From Marinimicrobium sp038419845 (lineage in GTDB: Bacteria > Pseudomonadota > Gammaproteobacteria > Pseudomonadales > Cellvibrionaceae), in NCBI RefSeq assembly GCF_038419845.1, contig NZ_JBCAQT010000011.1, positions 62,001 through 126,000 of the forward strand: a stretch of 64,000 nucleotides of DNA, written 5' to 3'. This document shows positions 9,381 to 17,659 of the stretch, piece after piece. Position numbers and translations under genes: made by a program. The number at the start of each line of letters is the position of its first letter. Position 1 is the stretch's first letter. The notes below the pieces were generated by a model that saw only the letters and a program-made list of their open reading frames with translations, had not been told where the DNA came from and did not search any database.

Positions 9381-12300
9381 TGGAGAGCCTCATCCGTGCC
9401 GCACAGGAGCGCAGCCGGGCGACACTGCTGCTCTTTCTGATTCTGCTCATCGGCGGGCTCAGCGCTTACCTTGCCATTCCCAAAGAAGCCAATCCCGACG
9501 TTCCCATCCCCATTATCTATGTCTCGATGATGTACGAGGGGGTGAGCCCGGAGGACGGTGAGCGTTTGATGGTCCGTCCAATGGAGCAGGAGCTGCGGGC
9601 GCTGGAGGGATTGCGGGAAATGACCTCCTCGGCCAGCGAAGGCCACGCCTCGGTCATGCTGGAGTTCGATGCCGGTTTTGATGCGGACTCCGCGCTCCAG
9701 GATGTGCGTGAACGTGTGGACCGGGCCCGCGCCTACATTCCCCAGGAGGCGGAAGAGCCGACGGTGCACGAAGTGAATGTCGGGCTCTTCCCGGTGCTGT
9801 CCGTTGGCCTCTCGGGCCCGCTGTCGGAAGCGGAGTTGATCCGGATAGCGCGGCGGCTCAAAGAGGAGATTGAAGGCATTACCGAAGTGCTGGAAGTGGA
9901 AATCGGTGGTGACCGGGAGGATCTGCTGGAAATCCTGGTGGAGCCTCAGGTCCTGGCCAGCTACGGCATAGACTACGCCGAGCTCTTCAACCTGGTCTCG
10001 CGCAACAACCAGCTGGTGCCCGCCGGCAGTCTCGATCTTGGCACGGGCCGCTTTTCCATGAAAGTGCCCAGCGTGATCGAAAACCTGGAAGATGTGATGT
10101 CGTTGCCGGTCAAGGTTGATGGCGACACCGTGGTGACCTTTGAGGATGTGGCCACCCTGCGCCGTACCTTTTTCGACCCCGAAGGCTTTGCCCGCATCAA
10201 CGATCAGCCCGCCGTGGTACTGGAAATCTCCAAACGCACCGGTGCCAACATCATCGATACCGTCGGCCAGGTGCGCCACATCATGGAGCAGGCCCAGTCC
10301 CGCATGCCCGAAGATATCCGGGTGGATTATATTCTGGATGAATCCACCGAAGTCAGAACCATGCTCTCGGAGTTGCTGAACAACGTCACCACCGCCGTGG
10401 TGCTGGTGTTGATCGTCATTGTCGCCACCATGGGCATACGCTCCGCGTTGATGGTGGGCATCACCATCCCCGGTGCCTTTTTGACCGGCATTCTGGTCAT
10501 CTGGGCCATCGGCTACACCATGAACATCATCGTGCTGTTTGCCCTGATTCTGGTGGCCGGCATGCTGGTGGATGGAGCCGTGGTGGTGAGTGAGCTGGCG
10601 GACCGCAACCGGCGTCACGGCGACGCCCCACCCGACGCCTGGGCCAGGGCGGCCAGCCGTATGTCCTGGCCCATTATCGCCTCAACAGCGACCACGCTGG
10701 CGGTGTTTTTTCCGCTGTTGTTCTGGCCCGGTGTGGTCGGTGAATTCATGAAGTACCTGCCGGCCACGGTCATCATCTGCCTGCTGGCCTCGCTGGCCAT
10801 GGCGTTGATCTTTTTGCCCACACTGGGTGCTGTGAGCGGCACCACCCAGGGGCCCACTCAGGATGAGCCCACGCGCTTCGGCCGTTGGTACCGCTCCTCG
10901 TTGAGCTTTTCGCTCCAGCGTCCCTGGTGGACTCTGCTGGTGGTCATGCTGGCGATTGTTGTCATCTACGTGATTTACGGGCGCTTCAATCACGGGGTGG
11001 AGTTCTTCCCCGATGTCGAACCCAAGTCGGCTCAGGTGACCGTGCGCGCCCGGGGCGACCTGTCGGTCTATGAAATTGACGACAGAGTCCGGCAAGTGGA
11101 AAGCCGCCTGCGCAACATGTCCGAGGTGAAGGCGCTCTACGCCCGCTCCATCGCTGACCCTGACTGGAATACCGGAGCGGATACCATCGGTACGCTCCAG
11201 TTTCAGTTTATCGATTGGGAAGATCGACGGCCGGCGAGTGAGATCCTGGCGGAGATGCGCGCCCGAACGGATGACATTCCGGGGTTGGTTCTGGAGTTTC
11301 GGGAGCAGGAGCAGGGCCCGGGTGGGGGCAAACCCTTCCAGTTGACGGTCAGTTCGTCGGACCCGACGATTCTCGATGAGAATGTTGAAAAGATCCGTCA
11401 GACCATGGACGAGATCGGTGGCTTTACCGACGTCAGCGATGACCGGGCTCTGCCGGGCATCGAGTGGCGAGTGCAGGTCGACCGTGAAGCGGCCGCGCGC
11501 ATGGGGACCGATGTCGCCACTGTCGGTAATGCCGTCCAACTGGTGACCAACGGTATCCTGCTTGCCCGGTACCGGCCCGAGGATGCGCTGGATGAAGTGG
11601 ATATTCGCCTGCGCTTTCCGGAAAGCTGGCGCCACATCAATCAATTGCGACAGATCGCGGTGGAAACGCCCCGGGGGCAGATTCCCGTGTCCCAGATCGC
11701 CGAATTTCAGCCTTCGCCTCAGGTGGGCACCTTGCGACGGGTTGACGGTGAACGCGCCATCACCATTGAAGCGGATATCGAAGAAGGCTACCAGCTGGAC
11801 GAGCGCCTACAGACGATGCGGGACCGGGCCCTGAACGACCTGCCCGATAACCTTCAGGTCAGCGTCGGCGGGGAAGGGGAGGACCAACAGGAAGCGGCGG
11901 AATTCCTGATGCTCGCTTTTTTCCTGGCTGTCTTCCTGATGACGCTCATTCTGGTGGTGCAGTTCAACAGCCTCTACCAGACCGCCCTGGTGTTGTCGGC
12001 AATTGTCCTCTCTACGGCGGGCATCCTGTTGGGACTGCTGATCAACGCCCAACCCTTTGGCATCGTCATGGTCGGGATGGGCGTGATTGCGCTGGCTGGT
12101 ATTGTGGTGAACAACAACATCGTTCTGATCGACACCTACAATGAACACCGGGACAAAGGGCTGGAAGCGTTACCCGCCGCTCTGGAAACCGGGTGCCTGC
12201 GTTTACGCCCCGTGTTGTTGACGGCCGGCACGACCATTCTGGGTCTGCTGCCCATGGTGCTCGGCATCAACGTCAATCTCCTGAAGCCCAGTCTGGGCAT

Positions 12301-12454
12301 CAACGCCCCCTCCACCCAGTGGTGGACACAGCTTTCCAGTGCCATTGCCGGTGGTCTGGCCTTTGCGACCGTGTTGACGCTACTGTTGACTCCCGCACTC
12401 CTTGTGCTGGGGGACCGGGTTCATAGCGCCTGGAGACGGCGGGGGAAATCCTGA
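9380..12454 (+). CDS. RND efflux transporter permease subunit (HAE1-like)
   Basis: The 1024-residue protein has the double layout of RND pumps: a helix, a large periplasmic loop, a bundle of helices to about residue 495, and the same again. The conserved start FLILLIGGLSAYLAIPKEA and IPIIYVSMMYEGVSPED are typical. In helix 4 the family's Asp-Asp pair reads Val-Asp-Gly (GMLVDGAVVVSELADR, near residue 398), and in helix 10 the usual Lys is Asn (GIVVNNNIVLIDTYNEH, near residue 910), so the proton relay differs from AcrB. GTG three bases upstream is an alternative start; I prefer the ATG in TGATG. Substrate unknown; drug or solvent export is inference. Confidence 0.9.
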   Translation: MESLIRAAQERSRATLLLFLILLIGGLSAYLAIPKEANPDVPIPIIYVSMMYEGVSPEDGERLMVRPMEQELRALEGLREMTSSASEGHASVMLEFDAGFDADSALQDVRERVDRARAYIPQEAEEPTVHEVNVGLFPVLSVGLSGPLSEAELIRIARRLKEEIEGITEVLEVEIGGDREDLLEILVEPQVLASYGIDYAELFNLVSRNNQLVPAGSLDLGTGRFSMKVPSVIENLEDVMSLPVKVDGDTVVTFEDVATLRRTFFDPEGFARINDQPAVVLEISKRTGANIIDTVGQVRHIMEQAQSRMPEDIRVDYILDESTEVRTMLSELLNNVTTAVVLVLIVIVATMGIRSALMVGITIPGAFLTGILVIWAIGYTMNIIVLFALILVAGMLVDGAVVVSELADRNRRHGDAPPDAWARAASRMSWPIIASTATTLAVFFPLLFWPGVVGEFMKYLPATVIICLLASLAMALIFLPTLGAVSGTTQGPTQDEPTRFGRWYRSSLSFSLQRPWWTLLVVMLAIVVIYVIYGRFNHGVEFFPDVEPKSAQVTVRARGDLSVYEIDDRVRQVESRLRNMSEVKALYARSIADPDWNTGADTIGTLQFQFIDWEDRRPASEILAEMRARTDDIPGLVLEFREQEQGPGGGKPFQLTVSSSDPTILDENVEKIRQTMDEIGGFTDVSDDRALPGIEWRVQVDREAAARMGTDVATVGNAVQLVTNGILLARYRPEDALDEVDIRLRFPESWRHINQLRQIAVETPRGQIPVSQIAEFQPSPQVGTLRRVDGERAITIEADIEEGYQLDERLQTMRDRALNDLPDNLQVSVGGEGEDQQEAAEFLMLAFFLAVFLMTLILVVQFNSLYQTALVLSAIVLSTAGILLGLLINAQPFGIVMVGMGVIALAGIVVNNNIVLIDTYNEHRDKGLEALPAALETGCLRLRPVLLTAGTTILGLLPMVLGINVNLLKPSLGINAPSTQWWTQLSSAIAGGLAFATVLTLLLTPALLVLGDRVHSAWRRRGKS

Positions 12455-12489
12455 CAGACAAAGCCCCTCTGCCATGAGGGGCCTGTCTG
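12455..12489. terminator. Hairpin after the RND operon
   Basis: A strong stem, CAGACA-AA-GCCCCTC paired with GAGGGGC-C-TGTCTG around a six-base loop, starts right after the stop codon of the pump gene. There is no T-run after it, so it may terminate weakly or protect the mRNA end. Confidence 0.6.
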
Positions 12490-12521
12490 GCCGGTGTTCA
12501 TTCCCTGAACTTCGTTGTGGT

Positions 12522-12674
12522 TTATTTTTTTGTCTGCTTGGCCTCGCCATTCATATCGCCCACCTTGGCTCCGTCCCGGTCGACTTTGTCGCTTTTGCTT
12601 TTCGGTTGCGTGCTGCTGTCGTCTGCTTTTCCCTTCGTATCGGCCGAATAACGTTTAAACGGTTTGTTGCTCAT
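12522..12674 (-). CDS. Small hydrophilic lysine-rich protein (50 residues)
   Basis: This short gene encodes 50 residues starting MSNKPFKRYSADTKGKADDS and ending GEAKQTKK. It has no cysteine, tryptophan or hydrophobic stretch and is rich in Lys, Asp and Ser, so it is probably intrinsically disordered. The coding call rests on a clear ribosome-binding site, CTGGAG, nine bases before the ATG, and on an uninterrupted frame. It precedes a set of stress-type envelope genes in the same direction. I do not recognise a family; the composition resembles small stress-induced proteins, which is suggestion only. Confidence 0.6.
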   Translation of the reverse strand: MSNKPFKRYSADTKGKADDSSTQPKSKSDKVDRDGAKVGDMNGEAKQTKK

Positions 12675-12781
12675 GAGTGTATCTCCAGGTAGTGATAATT
12701 GTCAGTTGTTGCCTCTGACCGAAAGGCCGCCGGTCTTCGCGTCCCGTTTCTATCGATTCGCAAAGACCAGACACCCTTATT

Positions 12782-12799
12782 ACCGGCCTTGGGGCCGGT
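12782..12799. terminator. Hairpin downstream of the GlsB-type gene
   Basis: The palindrome ACCGGCC-TTGG-GGCCGGT begins seven bases after the stop codon of the minus-strand GlsB-type gene. It lacks a U-tract, so its role as terminator is uncertain. Confidence 0.4.
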
Positions 12800-12805
12800 A
12801 GTTCA

Positions 12806-13081
12806 TCAGTGCTTCGCGACGCGCCGGAAGAGGGTCAGAAGTGCGAGTAAGATGATCGCGCCGATCAGTGACACCACGAAGCTCATGACACTGATACCTT
12901 CGTTGATGGAGCCCGCGCCCAGTAGTGGCCCAATCAGCCATCCACCGACCAGTGCACCAACAATACCCACAACGATGTTGAGAACAATGCCCTGCTGGGC
13001 GTCGGTGCCCATGATCATGCTGGCGATCCAGCCGACCAGGCCACCCATAACGAGCCATACAATGATACTGACTATGCTCAT
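12806..13081 (-). CDS. GlsB/YeaQ/YmgE family stress-associated membrane protein
   Basis: This 91-residue protein has three predicted transmembrane helices, roughly residues 2-21, 30-52 and 62-83, with the family signature GGLVGWIASMIMG near the start and the glycine-rich GIVGALVGGWLIGPLLG. Members of this transglycosylase-associated/GlsB group are small inner-membrane proteins found in general stress regulons, but the molecular function is not known. The ATG at 13081 follows a good GGAGG site with seven-base spacing; the longer frame upstream is not needed. A possible promoter lies about 50 bases upstream. Confidence 0.88.
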   Translation of the reverse strand: MSIVSIIVWLVMGGLVGWIASMIMGTDAQQGIVLNIVVGIVGALVGGWLIGPLLGAGSINEGISVMSFVVSLIGAIILLALLTLFRRVAKH

Positions 13082-13127
13082 GGTTCTTGCCTCCATTTGA
13101 TTCGACGCGCCTGGCGCCAGTCATTGA

Positions 13128-13133
13128 ATTATA
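13128..13133 (-). promoter_or_regulatory. Candidate -10 element of the GlsB-type gene
   Basis: On the minus strand the sequence GATCCTATAATTC holds a TATAAT preceded by C, a context favoured by sigma-38. No good -35 box is present at 17 bases (CTGAGA). The assignment is weak. Confidence 0.35.
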
Positions 13134-13201
13134 GGATCGTCTTACGTCCGTCTCAGTTCGGTAGCGCACCCTGAGTCACACAATGCCAAGGTCTGTTGGA
13201 G

Positions 13202-13651
13202 TCAATCCCCTGTGCTGAACGCCGGCGCAGATTCCAGCTCATCAAGAGAGACATCGATTCGAAGTTTCATTTCTTCAGAGGTTATCGACCGCTTTACATC
13301 CTGCCAATTGACGGCAACGTTCTTCTGGCTCAGGCCCAGTAAACCATCGACGCCGACGATAACCGCCACGATCTGTCCCTCCTCGCCAATGATCAGGTCG
13401 TTCACTGAGCCTACATCCTCATCGCCCGTGGTCCTGACTTCCGCGCCAATCAGGTTGTTCGCCTGCATTCCTCTGTTGGGAGTCGACTGTAAATAGCCAC
13501 TTCGTCGGGTTTCAGCCTGGGTGAGCTGGGCACTCGGTCGCTCGCGCTCGACCTCCTGTTGAGTTGATTTCTGCGCCGGAACACACCCGGAGCCCAACGT
13601 CAGAAGTGGAGTGATCAGTGCGGCTACCGCACAAGTCTGTGTTTTTTTCAT
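13202..13651 (-). CDS. PRC-barrel domain lipoprotein, paralogue 1
   Basis: The 149-residue product has a basic N-terminus and hydrophobic segment ending in LTLGSGC, which fits a lipobox, then a Gln/Glu-rich linker, and a C-terminal PRC-barrel from about residue 67: LIGAEVRTTGDEDVGSVNDL, IGEEGQIVAVIVGVDGLLG and KNVAVNWQDVK. PRC-barrels are small beta domains found in photosynthetic reaction centre subunit H, RimM and many stress-linked envelope proteins. The start MKKTQTC at 13651 was chosen over an upstream ATG because it gives a proper signal peptide. A paralogue with the same domain lies at 14864-15388; function unknown. Confidence 0.85.
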   Translation of the reverse strand: MKKTQTCAVAALITPLLTLGSGCVPAQKSTQQEVERERPSAQLTQAETRRSGYLQSTPNRGMQANNLIGAEVRTTGDEDVGSVNDLIIGEEGQIVAVIVGVDGLLGLSQKNVAVNWQDVKRSITSEEMKLRIDVSLDELESAPAFSTGD

Positions 13652-13974
13652 GGGGTTCTCCTTAGGCTGAACTGACAAAATGCCTGTCTACCCGTGCCTG
13701 CGCTAACGACAAGCTTACCTATTCCTAAAAGTGCTAACTGGTTCTCGCCTTTATAATTGACTTCCACTTTGGTTGCCGGTAACGTCCTGTTGACTCTCGG
13801 GCGGTTCGCGATAAACGCAATTGCCCATAATCATTCTGAGCATAAACGAGTTGCTTGTCGGTGCGTTGTCGCACCGAGACGGTGTTCGTTCGCCTGTGAA
13901 GGAGTCCCACACGCCTTCGGGCGCGCATGCAAGGTCGCATCCAGTATTTTCAGTTGTCCTTTCAGGAGACTACG
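13652..13974. other. Intergenic region between divergent PRC-barrel and matrixin genes
   Basis: This 323-base divergent gap should hold promoters for both neighbours. It contains GACAAAATG at 13674-13682, a word repeated upstream of the second PRC-barrel gene (15419-15427). I see no gene, repeat or RNA structure that I can name. Confidence 0.5.
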
Positions 13975-14781
13975 GTGCGATCAGTCAGTTGTACAAATCC
14001 CCTTATGCTGCCGGCAATGCTGGCAATCTCTCTGCTACTGATGTTGTCGCTGCCAAGCGATGCCAGCGACGGTGGTTACCGACTGCTCGAGCTGGATGGC
14101 CACAAGGTCAAATGGGGCGATCGACGGCTGGGGGTAGGGGCGAGGATCAGCTATGCCTTCGCGCGTGAAACGCTGCGGTTTGATGAGGCGCGCAACTGCC
14201 GTGAGCTGGCACCAATAACAACGCTTGTGGGAAAAGGCCTCTCCATGGATGCGTTCACAAGGGAGGCGGCGGCCGCGTTTCGGGTGTGGGAGCAGGCGGC
14301 CGGTCTGTCTTTCTACGAGGTAAGCGACGCACGTGAAGCGGACATCATCCTCGGAACCCAGGGTGAGCCGCGCGGTAAGGCCTTCGCCAATGTGTCCTAC
14401 GCGCCCGACCCAAAAGAGGGAGTACGCGCCATTGATCGGTCGCTGGTGTGCCTGAACCCCAATCACAAATGGAAGATCGGTTTCGACGGCGATGAGGATG
14501 TATACGACATCCGCTATACCCTCATTCACGAAATCGGTCACGCCATCGGTCTGGATCATCCCGGGCCTTCCGGGCAGGTGATGGGGTTTCGTTACACCGA
14601 AGCGTTTGAAGGTCTTCAGAACGGTGATTTACGTGGCATCCGATTGCTTTACGGGCATGCCACGGATGACGGTGGGCCAGCGCTCGGCCCGGAAACCCGG
14701 CTGGCCCAAAAGCAGAGCGAGGAGTATCACGCCAACAGTCTGACCGGCCGTCCCGAAGTAAGCGGGACCGGGGCCGAGTAG
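13975..14781 (+). CDS. Secreted matrixin-type zinc metalloprotease
   Basis: The 268-residue product carries the full zinc motif HEIGHAIGLDH: His185, His189 and His195 as ligands and Glu186 as catalytic base, followed by a Met-turn candidate at Met203 (GQVMGFRY). The N-terminus has a hydrophobic signal-like segment, LPAMLAISLLLMLSLP, ending in SDASDGG. I start it at the GTG at 13975, six bases after AGGAG; an ATG 16 codons upstream lacks a ribosome-binding site and would bury the signal peptide. Matrixins cleave proteins outside the cytoplasm. It sits between two minus-strand PRC-barrel genes; substrate unknown. Confidence 0.82.
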   Translation: MRSVSCTNPLMLPAMLAISLLLMLSLPSDASDGGYRLLELDGHKVKWGDRRLGVGARISYAFARETLRFDEARNCRELAPITTLVGKGLSMDAFTREAAAAFRVWEQAAGLSFYEVSDAREADIILGTQGEPRGKAFANVSYAPDPKEGVRAIDRSLVCLNPNHKWKIGFDGDEDVYDIRYTLIHEIGHAIGLDHPGPSGQVMGFRYTEAFEGLQNGDLRGIRLLYGHATDDGGPALGPETRLAQKQSEEYHANSLTGRPEVSGTGAE

Positions 14782-14788
14782 CAAAAAA

Positions 14789-14816
14789 AGCGGCAGAGGC
14801 TTTCGCCCCTGCCGCT
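14789..14816 (-). terminator. Intrinsic terminator of PRC-barrel gene 2
   Basis: On the minus strand a stem of AGCGGCAG paired with CTGCCGCT, extended by GGC/GCC, is followed by seven T residues. It lies between the convergent matrixin and PRC-barrel genes and could act weakly on the plus strand as well. Confidence 0.8.
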
Positions 14817-14863
14817 CATTCAATTCACCAACGGTATCTCACCATCGGTGAGGCTGTGGGAGT

Positions 14864-15388
14864 TCAATCCTGCTCTTCAAATGCCGGAGCTGAACTCAAT
14901 TCTTCACGGGTTGCGTCAATCCGCAGTTCCTGCTCGTCAGCCGAGCCTGAGGTTTTCACGTCATCCCAGCCGATGGCGACGTTTTTCTCACCCATGCCCA
15001 GGAATCCGCCGACACCGACGACAATGGCCACAACCTGACCGTTCTCGTCGATCAGAAGATCACTGACCGAGCCCACCTCCTCGTTACCAGAGGTTGTTAC
15101 TTCAGAGCCGATCAGGCTACTTGCCTGTCTGCCATTGGCCGGCGTCATGCTCATGTAGCCGCGGTTCTGCTGTTGAGACTGGCCACGCATTGCCTGGTGA
15201 TCACCCGCATTGCGCGAGTCAGACATTCCTTTGTGCTGGGATTTTTTGTCGTCCCGATCATACTCGGCACTGCTCTTTTCATGGCCGACACCTGTGTCTT
15301 CAGAGGGTTCGGCGATCAACGCACTTGAGCTTAATGCAATAACGGGTGTGACCAGTGTGTAAAAGGCCAATGTATGTAACTTTTTCAT
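14864..15388 (-). CDS. PRC-barrel domain exported protein, paralogue 2
   Basis: This 174-residue protein starts MKKLHTLAFYTLVTPVIALS, a signal peptide without a lipobox cysteine, probably cut near LIAEP. A long polar, Gln/Ser/Asp-rich linker follows, and a C-terminal PRC-barrel from about residue 90 with SSLIGSEVTTSGNEEVGSVS, GQVVAIVVGVGGFLGMGEKN and VAIGWDDVK. It aligns closely in this domain with the protein at 13202-13651, so the two are paralogues, one probably a lipoprotein and this one periplasmic. The ribosome-binding site AGGAG is clear, and the gene ends at a good terminator. Function unknown. Confidence 0.87.
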   Translation of the reverse strand: MKKLHTLAFYTLVTPVIALSSSALIAEPSEDTGVGHEKSSAEYDRDDKKSQHKGMSDSRNAGDHQAMRGQSQQQNRGYMSMTPANGRQASSLIGSEVTTSGNEEVGSVSDLLIDENGQVVAIVVGVGGFLGMGEKNVAIGWDDVKTSGSADEQELRIDATREELSSAPAFEEQD

Positions 15389-15596
15389 AGGAATCTCCTT
15401 CGAATCGAATATGTTCCGGACAAAATGTCCTGTTGAACCGTCTCATCAAAACTTCCTTTCACGGCATCATTACCGGTTAGTAGACTGAATGGCGACATAA
15501 TCGGACATTCAGGATGAGATTTTTAGCGTACGCTCAGCGAACGGGTCTGTCGGTTCGGTGACGCACTCAAATGGAGGAATTGATTGCTAAATACGC

Positions 15597-15946
15597 AGTG
15601 GATCAGTTGCCGTCGGTGGCATCTTCAATCGCATAGCCAGAGTCTTCGACCGATTCGTCAATGTTTTCTCCGGCCTCCTCAAGGGGACCGTCGTCCTCAC
15701 AGGCGGTAAGCCCGAGCATAAAGGTACTTGCGAGCAGGGCGGCTGCAATGGTTCCGGTGATTTTCATGGTCTTTCGCTCCGTGTCGATTACACATCAGGG
15801 CAGAGATCGAATTTTGGATCATGATCCATACCTGAGAAGATAATGTCATTCGGTTCCTGCTTCTTTCCCGGAAATCGCTCGACTTCCTAGTGTGCCCCTA
15901 AGATAGCCGAAAGCTAAAACCTTAGTCTGTGCGCTGTCTAACTTAC
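15597..15946. repeat. Duplicated lipoprotein cassette, copy 1
   Basis: This stretch is a second copy of 19733-20078. The coding part and about 25 bases around each end are almost identical, the next 130 bases upstream match only loosely, and a 23-base block at 15924-15946 (AGTCTGTGCGCTG, then AACTTAC) is again nearly the same as 20056-20078. The distance from start codon to the end of this block is 179 and 178 bases in the two copies. Confidence 0.85.
15603..15767 (-). CDS. Small acidic lipoprotein, copy 1
   Basis: The gene encodes 54 residues: a signal peptide MKITGTIAAALLASTFMLG with lipobox LTAC, then a very acidic tail (EDDGPLEEAGENIDESVEDS). The product should be a small membrane-anchored lipoprotein; its size and helical acidic tail recall entericidin-like lipoproteins, but I cannot assign it. 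The DNA differs from the second copy at 19736-19900 by only two bases in 165: one silent, one changing Asp to Tyr near the C-terminus. A ribosome-binding site GGAG lies nine bases upstream. Confidence 0.8.
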   Translation of the reverse strand: MKITGTIAAALLASTFMLGLTACEDDGPLEEAGENIDESVEDSGYAIEDATDGN

Positions 15947-16136
15947 GCGCCGGTAGGCTGTCTTCGATCTCAAGGTCGTCAGGATCGGAATAGCCCGCTG
16001 GGGCGAGCACTCCAAGATGAGCCGAGTGTTGGATACCGCACAGATTGGATTAATGGGCGTGTCAATAATGTGCGTTGGGTCCTCCGGATCTGGACGTATT
16101 GAGGCAACCCGTTACCTTAGGCTAGGAGAAAGAGTT
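15768..16136. other. Divergent intergenic region (lipoprotein copy 1 / DUF4142)
   Basis: The left half belongs to the duplicated cassette described separately. The right half (about 15950-16120) has no recognisable gene; it must hold the promoter of the DUF4142 gene, but I see no convincing -35/-10 pair. Confidence 0.4.
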
Positions 16137-17258
16137 ATGAATAGATTAAAACGAACCACCGGCGCGCTTATGCTCATGTTTGTTACAGTTGCGGTCATCA
16201 GTGCGACGACGCTCGCAGATTCGGCGAAAGACTCTGCGTTGTCCAATAAGCAAATGACATCTGACAACGACGCGGTGAAAAAGCTAAGCATGTGGTCCCC
16301 GGGCCCCCGACTCGCCGGTTACGAAATGATCGAGAAGTACGGTGCGCCCCAGGAGGTCACCGACGAGCGTATGATCTGGCACAATGCCGGTCCCTTCAAG
16401 CGCATCCTACTGACGCGAGAGCAGCGGCCACACCACTTCCCAATTGTCCACATGGACTATCTTCAGCACACGATCAGCTACGACGTGCCGGCCAACAAGG
16501 CGGACGAGGTGCTCGCATTCGATGGCGCCATTTCGATCTATCGCGTCGGTGGTGAGCTGTCCGCGCGGTGTGACCTCGAGAGTAATAACGTCCTGACGCT
16601 CAACCTCGCGCACGAGATCATTGAAGGCGATAAGAGCGTTGAGCAAGCCCGCAAGGAGTTCGGCGAAGCGGTGATGGCGCGTACCACCGCCAAGAGTCCC
16701 GCCATCACCGCGGAGCTTCAGTTCAAGCCGCAGGCCCCCAAGGTGGCAGCTGACACTGACACCGTCTCGATCCCGGGTGCACCCAGGCCGGAGGCCGCAG
16801 AGGGCGAGTCCGTGGGCCCGGACGCCGAGACGCTCGCTCTCTTGATTGCCTCCGACATGGACGAGGTTCACGCCGCCATGATCGCCAAGAATAAAGAGGT
16901 TGCCGATCCGATCCTGGACTATGCTCGCACTATGCACGAATCACATGGTAAGCACATCAAGGCAACTGTCGCCCTCGGCCTGAACAGCAACGTTACGCCG
17001 GTCGTTACCAAGAATGTCAGCGAGCTGCGCGAAAAGCACGCGGCCGCGCTAGCCGAAATAGTGATGCTTGATGGCGATGCGTTCGGTCACGCGTACATTG
17101 ATTTAATGGTCAAGGCGCATTCCAACGCCCTGAACTTGATCGAAAAGCGGATCACGATGACCAAGAATGAGGAAGTCAAGAGCCATCTTACCGAAACTCG
17201 CAAGACGATTACGATGCACCTGCAGCAGGCCAAAGACCTTCAGAGCAATGCGACATAA
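16137..17258 (+). CDS. DUF4142-domain exported protein
   Basis: The 373-residue protein has a signal peptide (MNRLKRTTGALMLMFVTVAV, cut near TLADS), an unassigned region of about 170 residues, a Pro/Ala/Glu linker, and a C-terminal helical part (about 235-370) that fits DUF4142: ALLIASDMDEVHAAMIAKNK, YARTMHESHGKHIKA and the end RKTITMHLQQAKDLQ. DUF4142 proteins are periplasmic ferritin-like helical bundles of unknown role, often in stress loci. The start follows AGGAG with eight-base spacing. The sequence looks less GC-rich and less codon-biased than its neighbours, which may mean it was acquired (impression, not measured). Confidence 0.75.
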   Translation: MNRLKRTTGALMLMFVTVAVISATTLADSAKDSALSNKQMTSDNDAVKKLSMWSPGPRLAGYEMIEKYGAPQEVTDERMIWHNAGPFKRILLTREQRPHHFPIVHMDYLQHTISYDVPANKADEVLAFDGAISIYRVGGELSARCDLESNNVLTLNLAHEIIEGDKSVEQARKEFGEAVMARTTAKSPAITAELQFKPQAPKVAADTDTVSIPGAPRPEAAEGESVGPDAETLALLIASDMDEVHAAMIAKNKEVADPILDYARTMHESHGKHIKATVALGLNSNVTPVVTKNVSELREKHAAALAEIVMLDGDAFGHAYIDLMVKAHSNALNLIEKRITMTKNEEVKSHLTETRKTITMHLQQAKDLQSNAT

Positions 17259-17377
17259 ACGTTGCCACGCTGACGGCCTGGTCGGACGGTCGAGTGCCCT
17301 TGCGTGGCGTCGCCCGTCTACTCCGCGGCCAGGTATGTATATCAGAAAGCATACGTCAGGAAGGGGCGACGGCGGAA

Positions 17378-17578
17378 TCACCCGGCCGTGTGATTGAAGT
17401 ATTCGCGGGTGCCTTGGTGCGCCATGGCATGCGCGATGCGTTCGGTGATAGCGTTCTCAATGGCGCCGAGTACCAATACATCCACATCCATCGCCAGCAG
17501 GTTCTCGTTTGCTAGTTGTTCGACATCGGCCTGCTCGTAGCCCGCAACAACCGCATGGCCCAGCCTTCCGGTTGCTAA
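17378..17578 (-). pseudogene. Remnant resembling a Glu/Leu dehydrogenase C-terminal domain
   Basis: One minus-strand frame of 66 codons between two stop codons reads GHAVVAGYEQADVEQLANEN followed by LLAMDVDVLVLGAIENAITE. This resembles the NAD-binding domain of glutamate/leucine dehydrogenases, where the sequence is of the form NEELLxLDVDxLIPAALENxIT. No start codon with a ribosome-binding site and no rest of the gene are present, so it is a fragment. It lies in a 400-base gap between the DUF4142 gene and the lipoprotein at 17660; the remainder of that gap holds nothing I recognise. Confidence 0.45.
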
Positions 17579-17659
17579 TTAGCTAATCAGATCTAGCGTT
17601 TTTACCATTGCAGCGCAGCGACCGCCAGTGCGGCGGTTACTGCGACGGCTATGGTCAGG

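Noticed and set aside
9248..10618. A 456-codon open frame antisense to the RND pump gene
   Set aside because: It is a His- and Gln-rich shadow with no recognisable domain, and the sense strand is a well conserved transporter.
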